This document shows, one piece after another, positions 1 through 9,963 of a stretch of 42,479 bases of DNA. The notes below the pieces were generated by a model. It was not told where the DNA came from and ran no database searches. It saw nothing but the letters and a program-made list of their open reading frames with translations. The position numbers were made by a program, and so were the translations under genes. The stretch is from NCBI GenBank assembly GCA_003427395.1, contig BFEA01000020.1, positions 2,576,113-2,618,591 of the forward strand, read 5' to 3'. This DNA comes from Chara braunii (Eukaryota > Streptophyta > Charophyceae > Charales > Characeae). Position 1 is the stretch's first letter; each line of letters begins with the position of its first letter.

Positions 1-373
1 CCCATCCCCCCCTCACACCTGGCCGGTCTACCTAAAGATATGGCTGGGAGGACAGGCCCCAGTATCTACAGTACTTGTTGAACAAAGGAAGTAGGGACTA
101 GCATGTAGATGTATATCGGGCGCCTGACTCAAGGTGAAGAGGTCCCCCCGGCTTCAGTATCCTGCTCAGTCAATCCCCTGGACCCCAGGGTAATCAATGC
201 TGTCAGGATCCCACAGCTGCGTGTTAAGATGTTTAGTCCAAGCTAAAAAAAAGTAGTCAATGCTGATCCTTTGAGTATTCTAGAAGCAATTGAGCATGAC
301 GGATCTGACTGCAACCAAGCATGGTTTTGGTCTGTCAATCATCGCTGCGAAAACGTTCAACTTCCTGTACTGT
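1..373. other. no recognisable gene
   Basis: Mixed-composition DNA. I see no convincing coding frame, RNA gene or repeat here, apart from a short purine run near 245-255. It leads into the tandem repeat that follows. Confidence 0.4.
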
Positions 374-702
374 TTGCTTACTCACTGCATAAATGATTAA
401 GCGGATTGCTATTATGGTATTGCCATTGTTAACATCGTACACCTATTTGACAAGCTGCTGGTTTTCGAACCTCTGAAGCAGTCTGACCTGCTTACAGCAT
501 AACTGATTAACCGGATAACTATTACCACGGTTAATCTATGTAACAGGCTGCTGGGTTCGAACCTCTGACCTGCTTANTCTGACCTGCTTACAGCATAACT
601 GATTAACCGGATAACTATTACCACGGTTAATCTATGTAACAGGCTGCTGGGTTCGAACCTCTGACCTGCTTACAGAATAACTGATTAACCGGATAACTAT
701 TA
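374..702. repeat. 82-bp tandem repeat with hairpin units
   Basis: Units starting at 483 and 579 are identical over 82 bp. A third, partial unit runs 661-702, and an older diverged unit lies at about 374-480. Each unit holds a perfect 8-bp inverted repeat, GATTAACC/GGTTAATC, around AT-rich DNA, and a GGTTCGAACC-like palindrome. The natural period is 82 bp (483 to 565, 579 to 661). A single N at 577 breaks it, with the same 12-13 bases repeated on both sides, so copy number is uncertain. Function unknown. Confidence 0.8.
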
Positions 703-1038
703 CGTGATCTTATATCGACCTTTCTAAGTACGCTGTCACCCAACAGCTCCTGGGGGCCAGCACGGACAAACATCAGGGGAAAACAACACAAAACAAAGAG
801 AAAGGAAGTGGAACTCGCAGGAAGAAAGATACAAGGAAAAAAAGAGTGATACGTACGCTAAGAGTAAAAGCGAGCAGCACTTAGGATGTGCTTCGATATT
901 CGGCTTTCAAATTGATACTGTTTTGGACAAATTCGAAAATTATGATGTACTTCGACATTATCAGATTCTATATTCCTGCTTTCAAACTGGATGATATAAT
1001 CTAGCTCGGCATCAGACGGGATCGTCGAATCAAGACTG
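703..1038. other. no recognisable gene
   Basis: A-rich then mixed sequence. Open frames on the minus strand continue into the hexanucleotide repeat and look like low-complexity artefacts. Confidence 0.4.
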
Positions 1039-1400
1039 CTCTCTACAACAAAAACAGCAGCGACAACTACAACCACAACCACAACAACAACAACAATAAC
1101 GACAGTTCTACAACTACAACAACGACAACAACGACAACAACGAATGGGTATTAGACAAGAACAAGAACAAGAACAAGAACAAGAACAAGAACAAGAACCA
1201 GAACCAGAACAAGAGCAAGAACAAGAACAAGAACAACAACACCAACACCAACACCAACACCAACAACGATAACAAATGGGCATCAGACAGGATAGTCGAA
1301 TCAACACTATTCTCAATGGCAACAACAGCAACCAGAGCAAGGACAAGGACAAGAACAAGAACAACAAGAAGAACAAGGACAACAACAACAACAAATGGGT
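1039..1400. repeat. degenerate AACAAG/AACAAC microsatellite
   Basis: A CAA- and GAACAA-type array, best between about 1156 and 1240 where the six-base unit AGAACA repeats. Opposite-strand frames read as long Leu/Val/Phe or Cys/Ser runs, as expected of a simple repeat. The phrases ATGGGCATCAGACA and CAACAACA recur, so the tract looks internally duplicated. Confidence 0.8.
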
Positions 1401-1768
1401 TGAAATGGGCATCAGACATCTGGGCTATATTCCTCTGGTTAGCTCGGGGTATACAAAGCATGGATCGAGTCTGCGCACTTGCTGTGGCCTGAAGAAACAA
1501 GAATATGACAAGGAAGGAGGGGACGAAGGGGAGAATGCGAACATGCAGTCGTGGATAAAGAGAGGGACGAAATAGGCCGTAATGCAGGTGAGGTTCCAAA
1601 AGGGATAATATTTGAGAAAAAGAAGCAAATCAAATGCATGCAAGATAGGAAGGAGGGGGGATAAACGAACGGAGTCCAGTCAAGTATATGAGAAGGGGGC
1701 GTGATAAACGAAGGGCCCAAGGGGGCGGGGGGAAAAGGGGGGGAGGAGGGGAGGCGTGAAGAGGCGAG
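1401..1768. other. possible intron of the CASP-like gene
   Basis: Lies just downstream, on the minus strand, of the CASP-like exon and its GTATGT donor. It includes a G-rich run at about 1715-1755 (C-rich on the transcribed strand). I could not find the next MARVEL exon (TM3-TM4) here or further left, so it is probably outside the window or diverged. Confidence 0.35.
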
Positions 1769-1774
1769 ACATAC

Positions 1775-2101
1775 CCCGTCGATCACAAGCTGCGTCCAAA
1801 GCAAGTTATGGGAGAAATACTTGTTCGATGTGCATGCCTTGATGAGGCACATGAGGCCGAAAATGAAGGTATATATGAGCGCAAGGAACATCATAATCAC
1901 CAAGAAAATAAACGCCCCGTAGTCCGTGAACTCAGCTTGTGCTCTGACCTTCCCCCTGGCAGAAATCATCACTCCAAAGGCAATCAGGCAGAATAAGAAC
2001 TGCAAGAAGCGCAAAATGAACACCACTCCCACATGCGGACCATCGACCCGACTGGAGGGCCCTCCGTAATCCTTCGCCTCTGTGCGGAAAACACTCGCCA
2101 T
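1775..2101 (-). CDS. CASP-like / MARVEL-domain membrane protein, first exon
   Basis: Starts at ATG 2101-2099 and gives 109 codons to a canonical donor (GTATGT, 1774-1769) in phase 0. Residues about 26-46 form TM1 with an Arg at position 31. Residues about 62-86 form TM2 after a D-Y-G-A-F motif. Residues from about 99 begin TM3 with an Asp at position 108. CASP and CASP-like proteins share a conserved Arg in TM1 and Asp in TM3, a D-x-F-x-F-x-V pattern before TM2, and four membrane spans; they form plasma-membrane scaffolds in plants. This exon covers about half of such a protein. The open frame runs on past the donor but turns Pro/Ser-rich, supporting an exon end. Another MARVEL tetraspan family is the main alternative. 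Upstream lies a (CT)n tract. Confidence 0.55.
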
Positions 2102-2156
2102 CCTGTCCTCCCCCCTCTTTCCTATCTGAGCTCGCCTCTCCGGTTCGTCAATGCAC

Positions 2157-2192
2157 ACGCACACACACACCCACGAACACGCACACACACCA
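2157..2192. repeat. (AC)n microsatellite in probable 5' leader
   Basis: Imperfect ACAC tract about 60 bp upstream of the CASP-like ATG on the transcribed strand. It is followed by an A-rich stretch. It probably lies in the 5' UTR or core promoter. Confidence 0.7.
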
Positions 2193-2329
2193 AAAAACAA
2201 AACAGAGAAAAAAAAATGTTACCTCGCTACTTCACTACCCAATTGCTTCCTCAGTCGCTCAGCCGTGAGGCCGTTCGGTCAACCAGTGCGCTAGCCAATT
2301 CCCCGAGTTCCTGTTCCTCGGAAGAAGTC

Positions 2330-2331
<2 letters not shown>

Positions 2332-2396
<65 letters not shown>
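2332..2396. promoter_or_regulatory. (CT)n/(GA)n tract upstream of CASP-like gene
   Basis: A pure CT repeat of about 33 units ends roughly 230 bp upstream of the start codon. On the gene's own strand it reads GAGAGA. In plants, GAGA tracts in promoters bind BBR/BPC factors; a role here is inference. The repeat itself is certain. Confidence 0.5.
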
Positions 2397-2399
<3 letters not shown>

Positions 2400-2823
2400 C
2401 GCTGTGTGTCTGCGTGTTCCCACTGCCTCCCAAGCAACGAGCGTCTGCACGCGGCCTGCCCCAAGGCGCAAGAACGGAACGAGGGCGAAGAAGGAACAGA
2501 ATGCTCCTCTCCGCACCTGGCCACCTCCTCAGAATGTCTCGTCTGATTTCATGCCTGTTCCTGACCGTCTACGAACCACCTGATTCTGTATCTCGTTTTC
2601 CTCATGTGTTCTTACACATTGAACGCCTTCGTATATGTATGGCCGTGAACATACACGAACCCGGAACTGACGTTGTCAGTACGCGTGGCTGGATATCTGG
2701 TTCCTTATGTTCATACGCCGCTACAGGATTCAGCAGCCTGGCAGCTTGCTAACAGCAACACGACGCGCCGCGCACGCGCACGCTACATTATATGACACGC
2801 GGTCAATCGAGCGGGCGAGCGAG

Positions 2824-2825
<2 letters not shown>
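2397..2825. other. no recognisable gene
   Basis: Mixed DNA between the CT tract and the GA tract. The open plus-strand frames start from or run into the microsatellites and show no domain. Confidence 0.4.
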
Positions 2826-2893
<68 letters not shown>

Positions 2894-2914
2894 AGTACAG
2901 AGAGAGAGAGAGAG
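2826..2914. repeat. (GA)n microsatellite
   Basis: About 33 GA units to 2891, a TAAGTACA interruption, then a second GA run. It is the exact complement in sense of the CT tract at 2332-2396, so the two could pair as arms around 430 bp. Confidence 0.9.
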
Positions 2915-3125
2915 TAAGTAGAGGGTGTGAGGAGCACAGGAAGTTAACGAGTGTCACTGAGAAAAGAAATCGAGGTATTGTTAGTGACGAGCAACAGAGT
3001 TATGCACTTCAGAAAGGACTGTATTACTGGGAAACCAGATGGGATCGATCTATCGCGAGTTATACCCGAGTTACACCTGGGGGTTGCAGATATGGCTCGT
3101 CAAGCACAACGCTGTCCTAGCCTCC
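2915..3125. other. no recognisable gene
   Basis: Short mixed segment between the GA tract and the first copy of a diverged repeat. No coding signal. Confidence 0.4.
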
Positions 3126-3235
3126 TAGCTCCTTCCCTCGAACACAACGAACCGTGATAACGAATATATACAAGCTATATTTCGGGACCAGTGCAGCGAA
3201 AATGAGGGTGCGTTGTGTTCGGGGGAAGACGGTAG
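3126..3235 (+). repeat. diverged repeat, copy 1
   Basis: Shares CGAACA-AACG, TATACAAGCTAT and a GGGGGAAGAC-GTAGGCA block with 3690-3785 in the same orientation. Family unknown. Confidence 0.55.
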
Positions 3236-3689
3236 GCAGGGACAGAATCCAGTACGGCGAATTGCCAGGGGAAAGTAGACGAGAGGAAATGAGACTGGAA
3301 AGGAGAAGAGGGGGTGCGAAACGAGAGGAGAGGGACGGAGAGGACAGGGACTTCTGACGATGCAGTGGACCTCGTTAGTCGCTTCTTGCTTCTTCTTCGG
3401 CATGCAATCGAATCCCAATATCCACAGCTGAGGCCAGTGTATAGCAGAGTGTAGGAGCAGATGAGCCAGCAGCCAGACGATGGCGTCCAACCCTCACAGA
3501 CAACACAGTCAGCGAAACAGTTCGAGACGTGGACCCATCAAACTTCGAAGTGAGGGAAGAAGCTTGCGATACCTTTGCTACTCCAAAGTTCTACTGGAAT
3601 GCTTGCATGGTATCGAACGCTTACCGCAGACCCAGGATAACTCACTGAATGCAGATGAGCGAGCAGGAGGGAAGCTGGAGAGGAAGCTG
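3236..3689. other. no recognisable gene
   Basis: Purine-rich then mixed DNA. Several short ORFs overlap on both strands, without domain character. Confidence 0.4.
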
Positions 3690-3785
3690 CCCTCGTCCCC
3701 CGAACATAACGCACCCTGATATGAATGTATACAAGCTATGTTTCCTGTCCGATACGGGGGAAGACTGTAGGCAAAGGTCAGAGAA
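3690..3785 (+). repeat. diverged repeat, copy 2
   Basis: Direct repeat of 3126-3235, about 560 bp away. It preserves the ordered blocks CGAACATAACG, TATACAAGCTATG and GGGGGAAGACTGTAGGCA. Confidence 0.55.
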
Positions 3786-4050
3786 AAAGGGCAAGCAGGG
3801 CAAGAAGGTCGGAAGGAAGGCAAGCGAACAACGCGCGAGTCACACACGGTGCAAACATCTACTAGACTCTGAACGTGGCCGTTGAGGGGTATAATGGGGC
3901 CCTTTAAGCGAACTTCAGGGTTCGGAGGTCAAGATGAGGCGAAGGGGGTCTCATCAGACCCCACGCGAAGCCAGAACGAGCCGAGGAGGGCAAAGGGGGT
4001 TCTTCAGGGGGGTGATCAATGACGTTATTCATGGGGTAAGCAAGGCAAGT
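3786..4050. other. no recognisable gene
   Basis: A GAAGG-rich stretch followed by scattered TTCAGGG words that foreshadow the tandem repeat to the right. Confidence 0.35.
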
Positions 4051-4052
4051 GG

Positions 4053-4137
4053 AATTCTTTAGGGGAAAACGAGCAAGCGGGAGTTCTTCCGGGGAAAAGA
4101 GCAAGGGGGATTCTTCAGGCGAACGAGCACGTCGGGG
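4053..4137. repeat. 27-30-bp degenerate tandem repeat
   Basis: Three head-to-tail units beginning ATTCTTTAGGGG, GTTCTTCCGGGG and ATTCTTCAGGCG. Each is followed by GAA(AAC)GAGCA and a G-rich end. Confidence 0.6.
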
Positions 4138-4975
4138 GTTATCCAGCATGTACAGCCAGAAAGGAGTCACGTGGGCAGAGATCAGCCAAACAACTACAGC
4201 GCATCGAGGCTTTGTCGAACCTTCGCGAAGCCGAGCGCAGTTCGAGAGAACGTCTCACAGTAGCGAAGCGAAGCGAAACCAAGGCAGCTTAACCCAACCC
4301 AAGTAACTAAGACAAGACAAGAATAAGGTGTAAGGTAGGGTAGTCAGCTAGGAGTCTAAGCGGGCGAACTGCAGCAAAGCGGAGCCAATCCAACTAGAGG
4401 AGGACTGCAGCGAAATGGCTTCCGGGAGGGAAGCAGGCCATTCATTCAATCTCGCAGTCGAGGGGGTCGCACCATGCCAACAGAGACATGTAGCGCCAGC
4501 TTTGGGTAAGTAAACCACATCAAGCGATCGAAGCGTTGCAAAACTATAAGTGAGATACAGGATCTCCTGCACAAAGGTAGGCGAGACGTTCGCACAACCC
4601 AGCCAAGCTAACCACGGACAGGTGCTCGTCTTTGCGCAGTCTGGAACCGGGAATCCCGCCGCAGGGACATTCATCTACACTCAGTCTTTTGCCACCCAGA
4701 TACACAGTCGGAGACAAGGAGGAGGAGGATGGGGAGCAATGACCACTCCGCAGCAGATGAACAGAACCGTCGCTGGCGAGGTAAAAAACAAGAGCAGACG
4801 ACCTCGCGCCACTCGCGGTGGAGGGGTTGACGATCGCGTTGCATGCACGACCTCCCCAAGATACCATCCATAGCAGCTGCACATGCGACGTGGCCTACTT
4901 AGGGAGTGGACCAGTTGGATCAGTGAACGTGATGGGCCAGAGGTTTAACGGATACGTGAGCACGGAGCAGTGCTG
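4138..4975. other. no recognisable gene
   Basis: Unique-looking DNA with short local repeats (CGAAG runs near 4263-4280; AACCC and TAAGG words near 4290-4345). Overlapping ORFs near 4544-4882 occur in several frames on both strands, with no protein signature. Confidence 0.4.
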
Positions 4976-4978
4976 ATT

Positions 4979-5060
4979 ATGGTCCACGGGCGGGAAGGGC
5001 CAGGGCAGGGCGGACCGGGGCGGGCCGGGGCGGGCCAGGGCGGGGCGAGCAGAGGCGGGG
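4979..5060 (+). repeat. G-rich minisatellite, possible G-quadruplex
   Basis: A GGGCGGGCCG/GGGCCAGGGC-type unit repeats about seven times. There are many runs of three or more G on the plus strand with short spacers, matching a G-quadruplex pattern. It sits about 100 bp from a CCGGGG/GACGGGC-type GC-rich stretch. Confidence 0.65.
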
Positions 5061-5705
5061 AAGAAGGGGCAGCGGAGCGCTTAGACTGGAGCGAAACGTG
5101 GTCGGGCTGCTTGCACAGCCCCTACGGTTGACGGTGCCGGAAGGCAAGAGACGGGCAAAGACAATTGACTACCTGTAGGATTCTAGGACTCGGTTTAGGT
5201 CAACCTACGACGGACCGAACGTCATTGCCAAACGGGTCCGACGCCAGATCGGCCAACGACCGACATGCCCGTTGGGTCTTCAACTTCCCCGTCGGGTCGT
5301 CTCCACGGGGTCTACGACCCAACCAAGCCGGTCCAGCACCACAAGAGAAGGGTAATAACCATATATGCCACCCCGATACTTCACCACAGGTGGTCAGAGT
5401 TCGCCTGATGATAGGGGAGGGTCCAACTGATATGCCACGCGGAGGCCGTAGTTCCTTTGTTGATGTGGTTCAGGAAGGATAAGGTAGTGAATATGCTGTA
5501 TGTATGTTTTGTCAATTTCGCTATATTGTCTACCACGTGGGCACGGGGAACACAGCCCTAAGGTAGCCAAAGCAATGAGACTAAGAGCGCAAACAAGAGA
5601 GAGAGAGAGACTCTGAAACACCCACGGACGCGTCCGCGGGGTCGAGCTCGGATGGCGGCGGTATATACGGCCACGTCCGCGGCCGACCTTGTCTGCGCCG
5701 AGGAC
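5061..5705. other. no recognisable gene
   Basis: Mixed, moderately GC-rich sequence. It ends in an MluI-like palindrome and CGCGG words (about 5620-5700) before an abrupt switch to AT-rich DNA. No supported gene. Confidence 0.4.
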
Positions 5706-5714
5706 GCGAATTTA

Positions 5715-5809
5715 CCATATTTTTCCTGAATTAAATAATGGGAAAAAAATAAATAAAAAATATGGGGTTGTAGGGATTTTGAATCCCTACAACCCTTTTT
5801 TTTTTTTTT
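5715..5809 (+). other. double hairpin followed by T-run
   Basis: Two perfect inverted repeats nearly abut: a 10-bp pair (5715-5724 with 5756-5765) and a 14-bp pair (5765-5778 with 5782-5795, 3-nt loop). The second is followed by 14 T's (5796-5809). On the plus strand this looks like an intrinsic terminator. In a nuclear eukaryotic context it may instead be an organelle-derived insert or a foldback element. The surrounding 5706-5900 is markedly AT-rich. Confidence 0.6.
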
Positions 5810-5953
5810 GGAAACAGATAAGTTTTTAGAATTATAAAAAATAAAAAACAGAAAAGGCGAAGAAGAGAAATTGAAAAGTAAATAATAAAAAAAAGTTTTT
5901 TTTTGGGGGGGGGGGATTTTTGGTTGGCAGTCCTTTGTATTCTTCGTTTTTAC

Positions 5954-5954
<1 letters not shown>

Positions 5955-6026
<72 letters not shown>
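5955..6026 (-). repeat. 72-nt poly(T), possible retroposon poly(A) tail
   Basis: Uninterrupted run of 72 T. On the minus strand it is poly(A), so it could be the tail of a retroposed sequence extending to the right. No clear body or target-site duplication was found. Confidence 0.75.
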
Positions 6027-6027
<1 letters not shown>

Positions 6028-6106
6028 TCCTAAGGAAACAATCAAGGAATGGAAAACAAATATATGTTTTTTTTTCCGGGGCCTTTTAATATTTGTGTGT
6101 GAACGT

Positions 6107-6132
6107 ACGTGTGTGTGTGTGTGTGTGTGTGT
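6107..6132. repeat. (GT)n microsatellite
   Basis: About 13 GT units just right of the poly(T) module. Confidence 0.85.
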
Positions 6133-6927
6133 AGAGTGCGTATTGCAACCATAGCAACCCATCATGGGAACCTCCACATACCTTTGAATTGGCTGTACTT
6201 TCTCGGCGGTTGGTCAGGAGAGCTCACCTTGTTGCCATAGTGCTGTGTCCTTGGGTTCCTGCGTATACAGATGGTACAAACCAATGGCGAAAGGTGGAAG
6301 GGAGAGAGATGAAGGGGGAGAGCGCGAGAGAGAGAGAAGGAGGGGGAGCACGATGGGCAATGCCATCGAACACTAGTTGTATTTGCTAGCGGAGGAGGGG
6401 TGGCGCATCCCTTAAAGCGCTTTTCGCCGCTTGCACCTATCACGGCTCATCAGAGGGTGTGGTTCCTCTGGCTCCCAGTGGTGGTGAGTAGGGCATGAGG
6501 TGAGGAAAAGAGCAGTCGGTGTCCTGCGAAGAACTTACCACGTGCTCGTTAGCGTCGGCTTCGGCGAGAAATTTGTCCATAGCCATCATTCCTGTCCTCG
6601 TACTCAGTTAGAGACGGCCCAACGTGATCACAGTGTTAGGCTTCACTGCCTGCGTTCTGCCGATCAGATCTTAGAGCAGCTGCGTTTGTCCACGTGTGTG
6701 AACTATTAGCAACTGCTAAGGAGGTAGGAGTAAGGAAGGTAGGGAACCTCCTTTCTCAGATAGCTATGGAGGGTGTAGTGGTTCCACCCGTAGTACCGAG
6801 TCTGAGGTTGAGAAGACGAGAGCGGGGGAGGAAGAGAGCAAGGCAAGAAGTATCATATGCAACCAGCAACCAGCAGTGGGGAACTTCGGCCGCAGATGCG
6901 AAGAAACCCATTGACCTCGATTTTTAA
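6133..6927. other. no recognisable gene
   Basis: Mixed DNA with a GAGAGCGCGAGAG purine patch near 6300-6345. Short ORFs such as plus-strand 6694-6927 have no recognisable domain. Confidence 0.4.
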
Positions 6928-7089
6928 GCAAGTGCAAATAGGTGAGTGTGTAGTTGGAGTGCGTGAATGGTGTGTGGGGGCAGATGGGTATGCTCGGTGA
7001 ATGTGTGAGTGTTAGGTTGTTGTGCTGGCGAGGTTTGGGTTGGATCTGGTAGGGGTAGTGAATCAGGTGTGTGGTGGGGGTGTATGTAG

Positions 7090-7275
7090 TATAGGTTTTT
7101 GCCGACCATTAAGCATTTCGTCGGGAGGCTGGTTAGAGTGTTTTTTTTTTTTTTTGGTTTTCGTGATGTGGGGGGGATGGTTGTGCTTGTAGCGATGAAG
7201 GGCGTGCCTTTCGTGCATTTTTTGCAGGTTTTTGTCTTCTTTGCAAGTTCACAGGTGCTGTTTGTTCGTTTGTGC
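7090..7275 (-). pseudogene. possible Cys-rich linker of the Penelope-like protein
   Basis: On the minus strand, a frame reads C-E-L-A then T-C-K-K-C-T-K-G, and continues open through a poly-A-encoded Lys stretch (T run at 7141-7155) to a Tyr/His/Pro-rich tail ending near 6924. Penelope-like proteins carry a Cys-containing segment between RT and GIY-YIG endonuclease, and this sits at the right distance downstream of the RT. No GIY or YIG motif follows. The call depends on position and two Cys pairs only. Confidence 0.25.
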
Positions 7276-7896
7276 GATCGTGAGTGGAGTGGCTCGTGTT
7301 ATGTCCGTTTGGGTTGTGCAGGGGTTTTGTTTTTTGTAGTGTCTGCGTTGTGTTGAGTCGTCTCGTTTTCGTATGGATTGTCTGTTTTTGGCTTTTGTCC
7401 TGTAGTGGGAGGAAAGTCGTGCTTTTTATTATTCCTTAATTTTGCGGGTCATATGTGAGGTGTTGCTCTGGCGTTCCTGTCTTTGTTGATGAAGTTAAAG
7501 AATGTTGTTGTCGACATATATGTTTTGTGTTTTTTGTTTTTGTCGTTTTGCTCTGTTCGTGTGGGTTAGGATTTTGATTTTTTGGTTCTGGATTCCGTAG
7601 GTCGTATTGTTCATGCACGGGGGGGGGGGGGGGTCATTGGGGGTGTGAGTTTGGGGATGGTGGGTGAGAAAGGGGTCTTTGTTTATTCTGTTGTATGCTT
7701 TTTCATGGGATTTCGTGCGGAGAGGGGGCGCGGGTTCGATGTTTTGAACATTTCATCATGCGTATCTTTTGCGATATTTGTGTTACATCTGGCCGTTGTG
7801 ATGGAGTGTGGAGGGTTGTGTTAGGGGTGTTGGTTTAGCTTGTTAGGGGTAATTATGTGTGGGTGGTGTTTTTGATTTTTGTTGATTATGATGGTA

Positions 7897-7918
7897 TGTG
7901 TGTGTGTGTGTGTGTGAC

Positions 7919-7972
<54 letters not shown>

Positions 7973-7991
7973 TGCGTGTGTATGTGTGTGT

Positions 7992-8034
<43 letters not shown>
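7897..8034. repeat. (TG)n microsatellite with GCGT core
   Basis: TG repeats interrupted by GACAC at 7917-7921, with five GCGT units at about 7952-7979. It lies downstream of the RT region on the minus strand and separates the RT from the possible Cys-rich linker. Confidence 0.9.
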
Positions 8035-8035
<1 letters not shown>

Positions 8036-8239
8036 CCCTTCCTCGTTCCCATGTGATGGGGCCATGAGGGGGAGTAGGTACGGATGTCGGACCTGTCCTC
8101 CACATGGGAAAACATCCTCCATCCGTACCATCTAGCGATGTTTGCGCTAGCCACACACACTCAGTGAATTTGTTGGTTTATTATCGTGAGGGTGTCTTGT
8201 TGTGAGCATGTAAAGGGTTGGTATTTGTGTTGGTTGTTT

Positions 8240-9790
8240 AATGTATTATGCGTTATTGTGATACATTTTCGTAGGGGAAACCCATTGTTATTCATGATTC
8301 TGAAAAGTTTCTGGATTTGTATTGTCGCATCTGTGATGTCGTTTTCTATTGTCATAATCGTGACGATTTGGGGGATCAGTGTTTTGATTGATTGTATGAT
8401 GGGGCGGTTGGAGTTGAATTTGAGTAGTTGGATGAGTTCAGCAGCTTCCTTTTGTCGTACTTGTGGGTTGAAAAGGTGCCTTGTTGTGTGTCGGTTACTT
8501 TGATTGTGACGTTTAGAAAATTGCATTCAGTACCTATTGGTTCTACATTTGTAGAATATGTGGTTTGGTCATTTAGCGTTACGTATTTAAGTGGATATAA
8601 AAAATACATACTTCTTGGGCTGGTGATGTCCGGGTTGATGAATTATTTGATGTAGGGGTTGTTGATTGTGTGTACCATGTAGGTCATCAAAATTAACACT
8701 CATTGGGATGCCGAGTACCTGCCTCCATGTGCGGTCCCCAAGGGATGTGTATGCGTTGTTGATCAACCATGTGTTCATTTGTATGATATCATGTGGTGAG
8801 AAGAACTGTCTGGTTTGGTCTGGGTTCGCGGTCCAGTAGCATTTAAAGGTAGGTGGGTCCTTGTTCGTTCTGACTTCATAGTGTAGAGTGGCGTTTCTTC
8901 CGTATGTTTTTCTTGTTGTAGTGAATGCTAGCTGGACAAAGAACGAAATGACATTTCGTAGGCTGTCCGGGGACTGGTCAATTGGAATGGTCTCGTAGCA
9001 GCGGGTTATGACTGCGGCAAAGACGTTGTAAATGTGGGTGAGAATGTTGTAAATGTAGTCTGTTGAGGAATCTATGATCCACCAGAAAGGGACATTGGCC
9101 TGTTTTTTTGAACGTTTGCTCAGTTAGTTGGCCACAATGTTCTTCGATCAATTCTTTGAGTTTATTTAATATTGTTGAGCAGGCGTCTGCGAGTGGAGAG
9201 AAGATGACACTGGCCGCATTTGTGAACCAGCGAAATGTGTTTTTATGTTTTTTATACGTGGCGAAGAGGTAGGGTATGATAGGTTTCCCGAGAGGGATTG
9301 TGGGGAACTGTACGGTGAGTTCTTGTGTGAGTGTATGAAAAAGTTCGTTTTTGGTTAAGTGACACGGTGTGAAGTCAGATCCGGATAGTCGTTGTAGGGC
9401 AAGGAATCTTATTAAATTGATACAGCAGACGGTGGGTGTGTTAGGTGCTTTATCTGCCCCGGATATATAGAAGTGGGTGGTTATATATTTTATCTGTTTT
9501 TGAATTGCATGATTGTGCGGGTTTGGTGGATTGTTTTTTGGGTATCTTTGTAGGTAGTTTGTCAGCGTTTTGTGCAGTTCTTGTGCGGCTGCAGTGATTT
9601 GTTCTTGTAGGATTGTATACTTCGTCTGGAGGATATTAGTTATTTTTCTCCAGGCCTGTGTACATTCATAAAAGACGCTTTGTGGATTGAGTTGTGCAAG
9701 GGGGATATGGTTCAGTCCTGCTTCGATTAGTGTCCTGAGTTGGGGGTTCGTGAAAATGTTCATGTTCAGGGTGATCACATGGGGCTCCAT
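8240..9790 (-). pseudogene. Penelope-like reverse transcriptase, frameshifted
   Basis: The first segment is an open frame from ATG 9790 to 8978. It carries ADKAPNTP, resembling the A-D-K-G signature of Penelope-like RTs, and PYLFATYKKHKNTFRWF, in the place of the P-x-x-Y-x-x-x-K-x-H-K/R-P-I motif. A frame change near the A7 run at about 9100 leads to FWWIIDSSTDY, then VITRCYETIPI (about 9014-8980; motif A, with Val where the catalytic Asp is expected), then GDRTWRQVLGIPMS (motif B, about 8720) and FDDL (motif C). The short distance from B to C implies a deletion. A third frame gives CNFLNVTI, like the F-L-D-V motif after the palm, and a fourth gives NNNGFPLRKCI. At least three frameshifts and a lost catalytic residue make it dead. 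A non-Penelope RT lineage is the alternative. Confidence 0.55.
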
Positions 9791-9963
9791 GTTGTCCGGG
9801 AGTAGTGCGTGGGGCGTGTTGTTAATGAATTCTCTAAAACGGTGTTGTTGGCAAAAACATTTGTCATTTTATTGTTCGTACTAATTTTCGAGTTCAAAAT
9901 TCTGAAAGACTGTTGTTGGTTTGTTCAGGAGTTGCGAAATATGATTATCATAAGTTCATCCAA

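Noticed and set aside
550-565. GGGTTCGAACCTC as a tRNA T-arm
   Set aside because: It is palindromic, repeats with the 82-bp unit, and no cloverleaf or A-box lies upstream.
858-1599. Long minus-strand ORFs of 184 and 161 codons
   Set aside because: They are translations of the hexanucleotide microsatellite (Leu/Val/Phe or Cys/Ser runs) and not protein-like.
5616-5640. CCACGGACGCGTCCGCGG, resembling a cloning adapter
   Set aside because: It does not match the SalI/NotI cDNA adapter exactly, and neighbouring sequence is GC-rich anyway.
7821-8160. His/Thr-rich and Cys/Val-rich ORFs
   Set aside because: They are the six frames of the (TG)n repeat.
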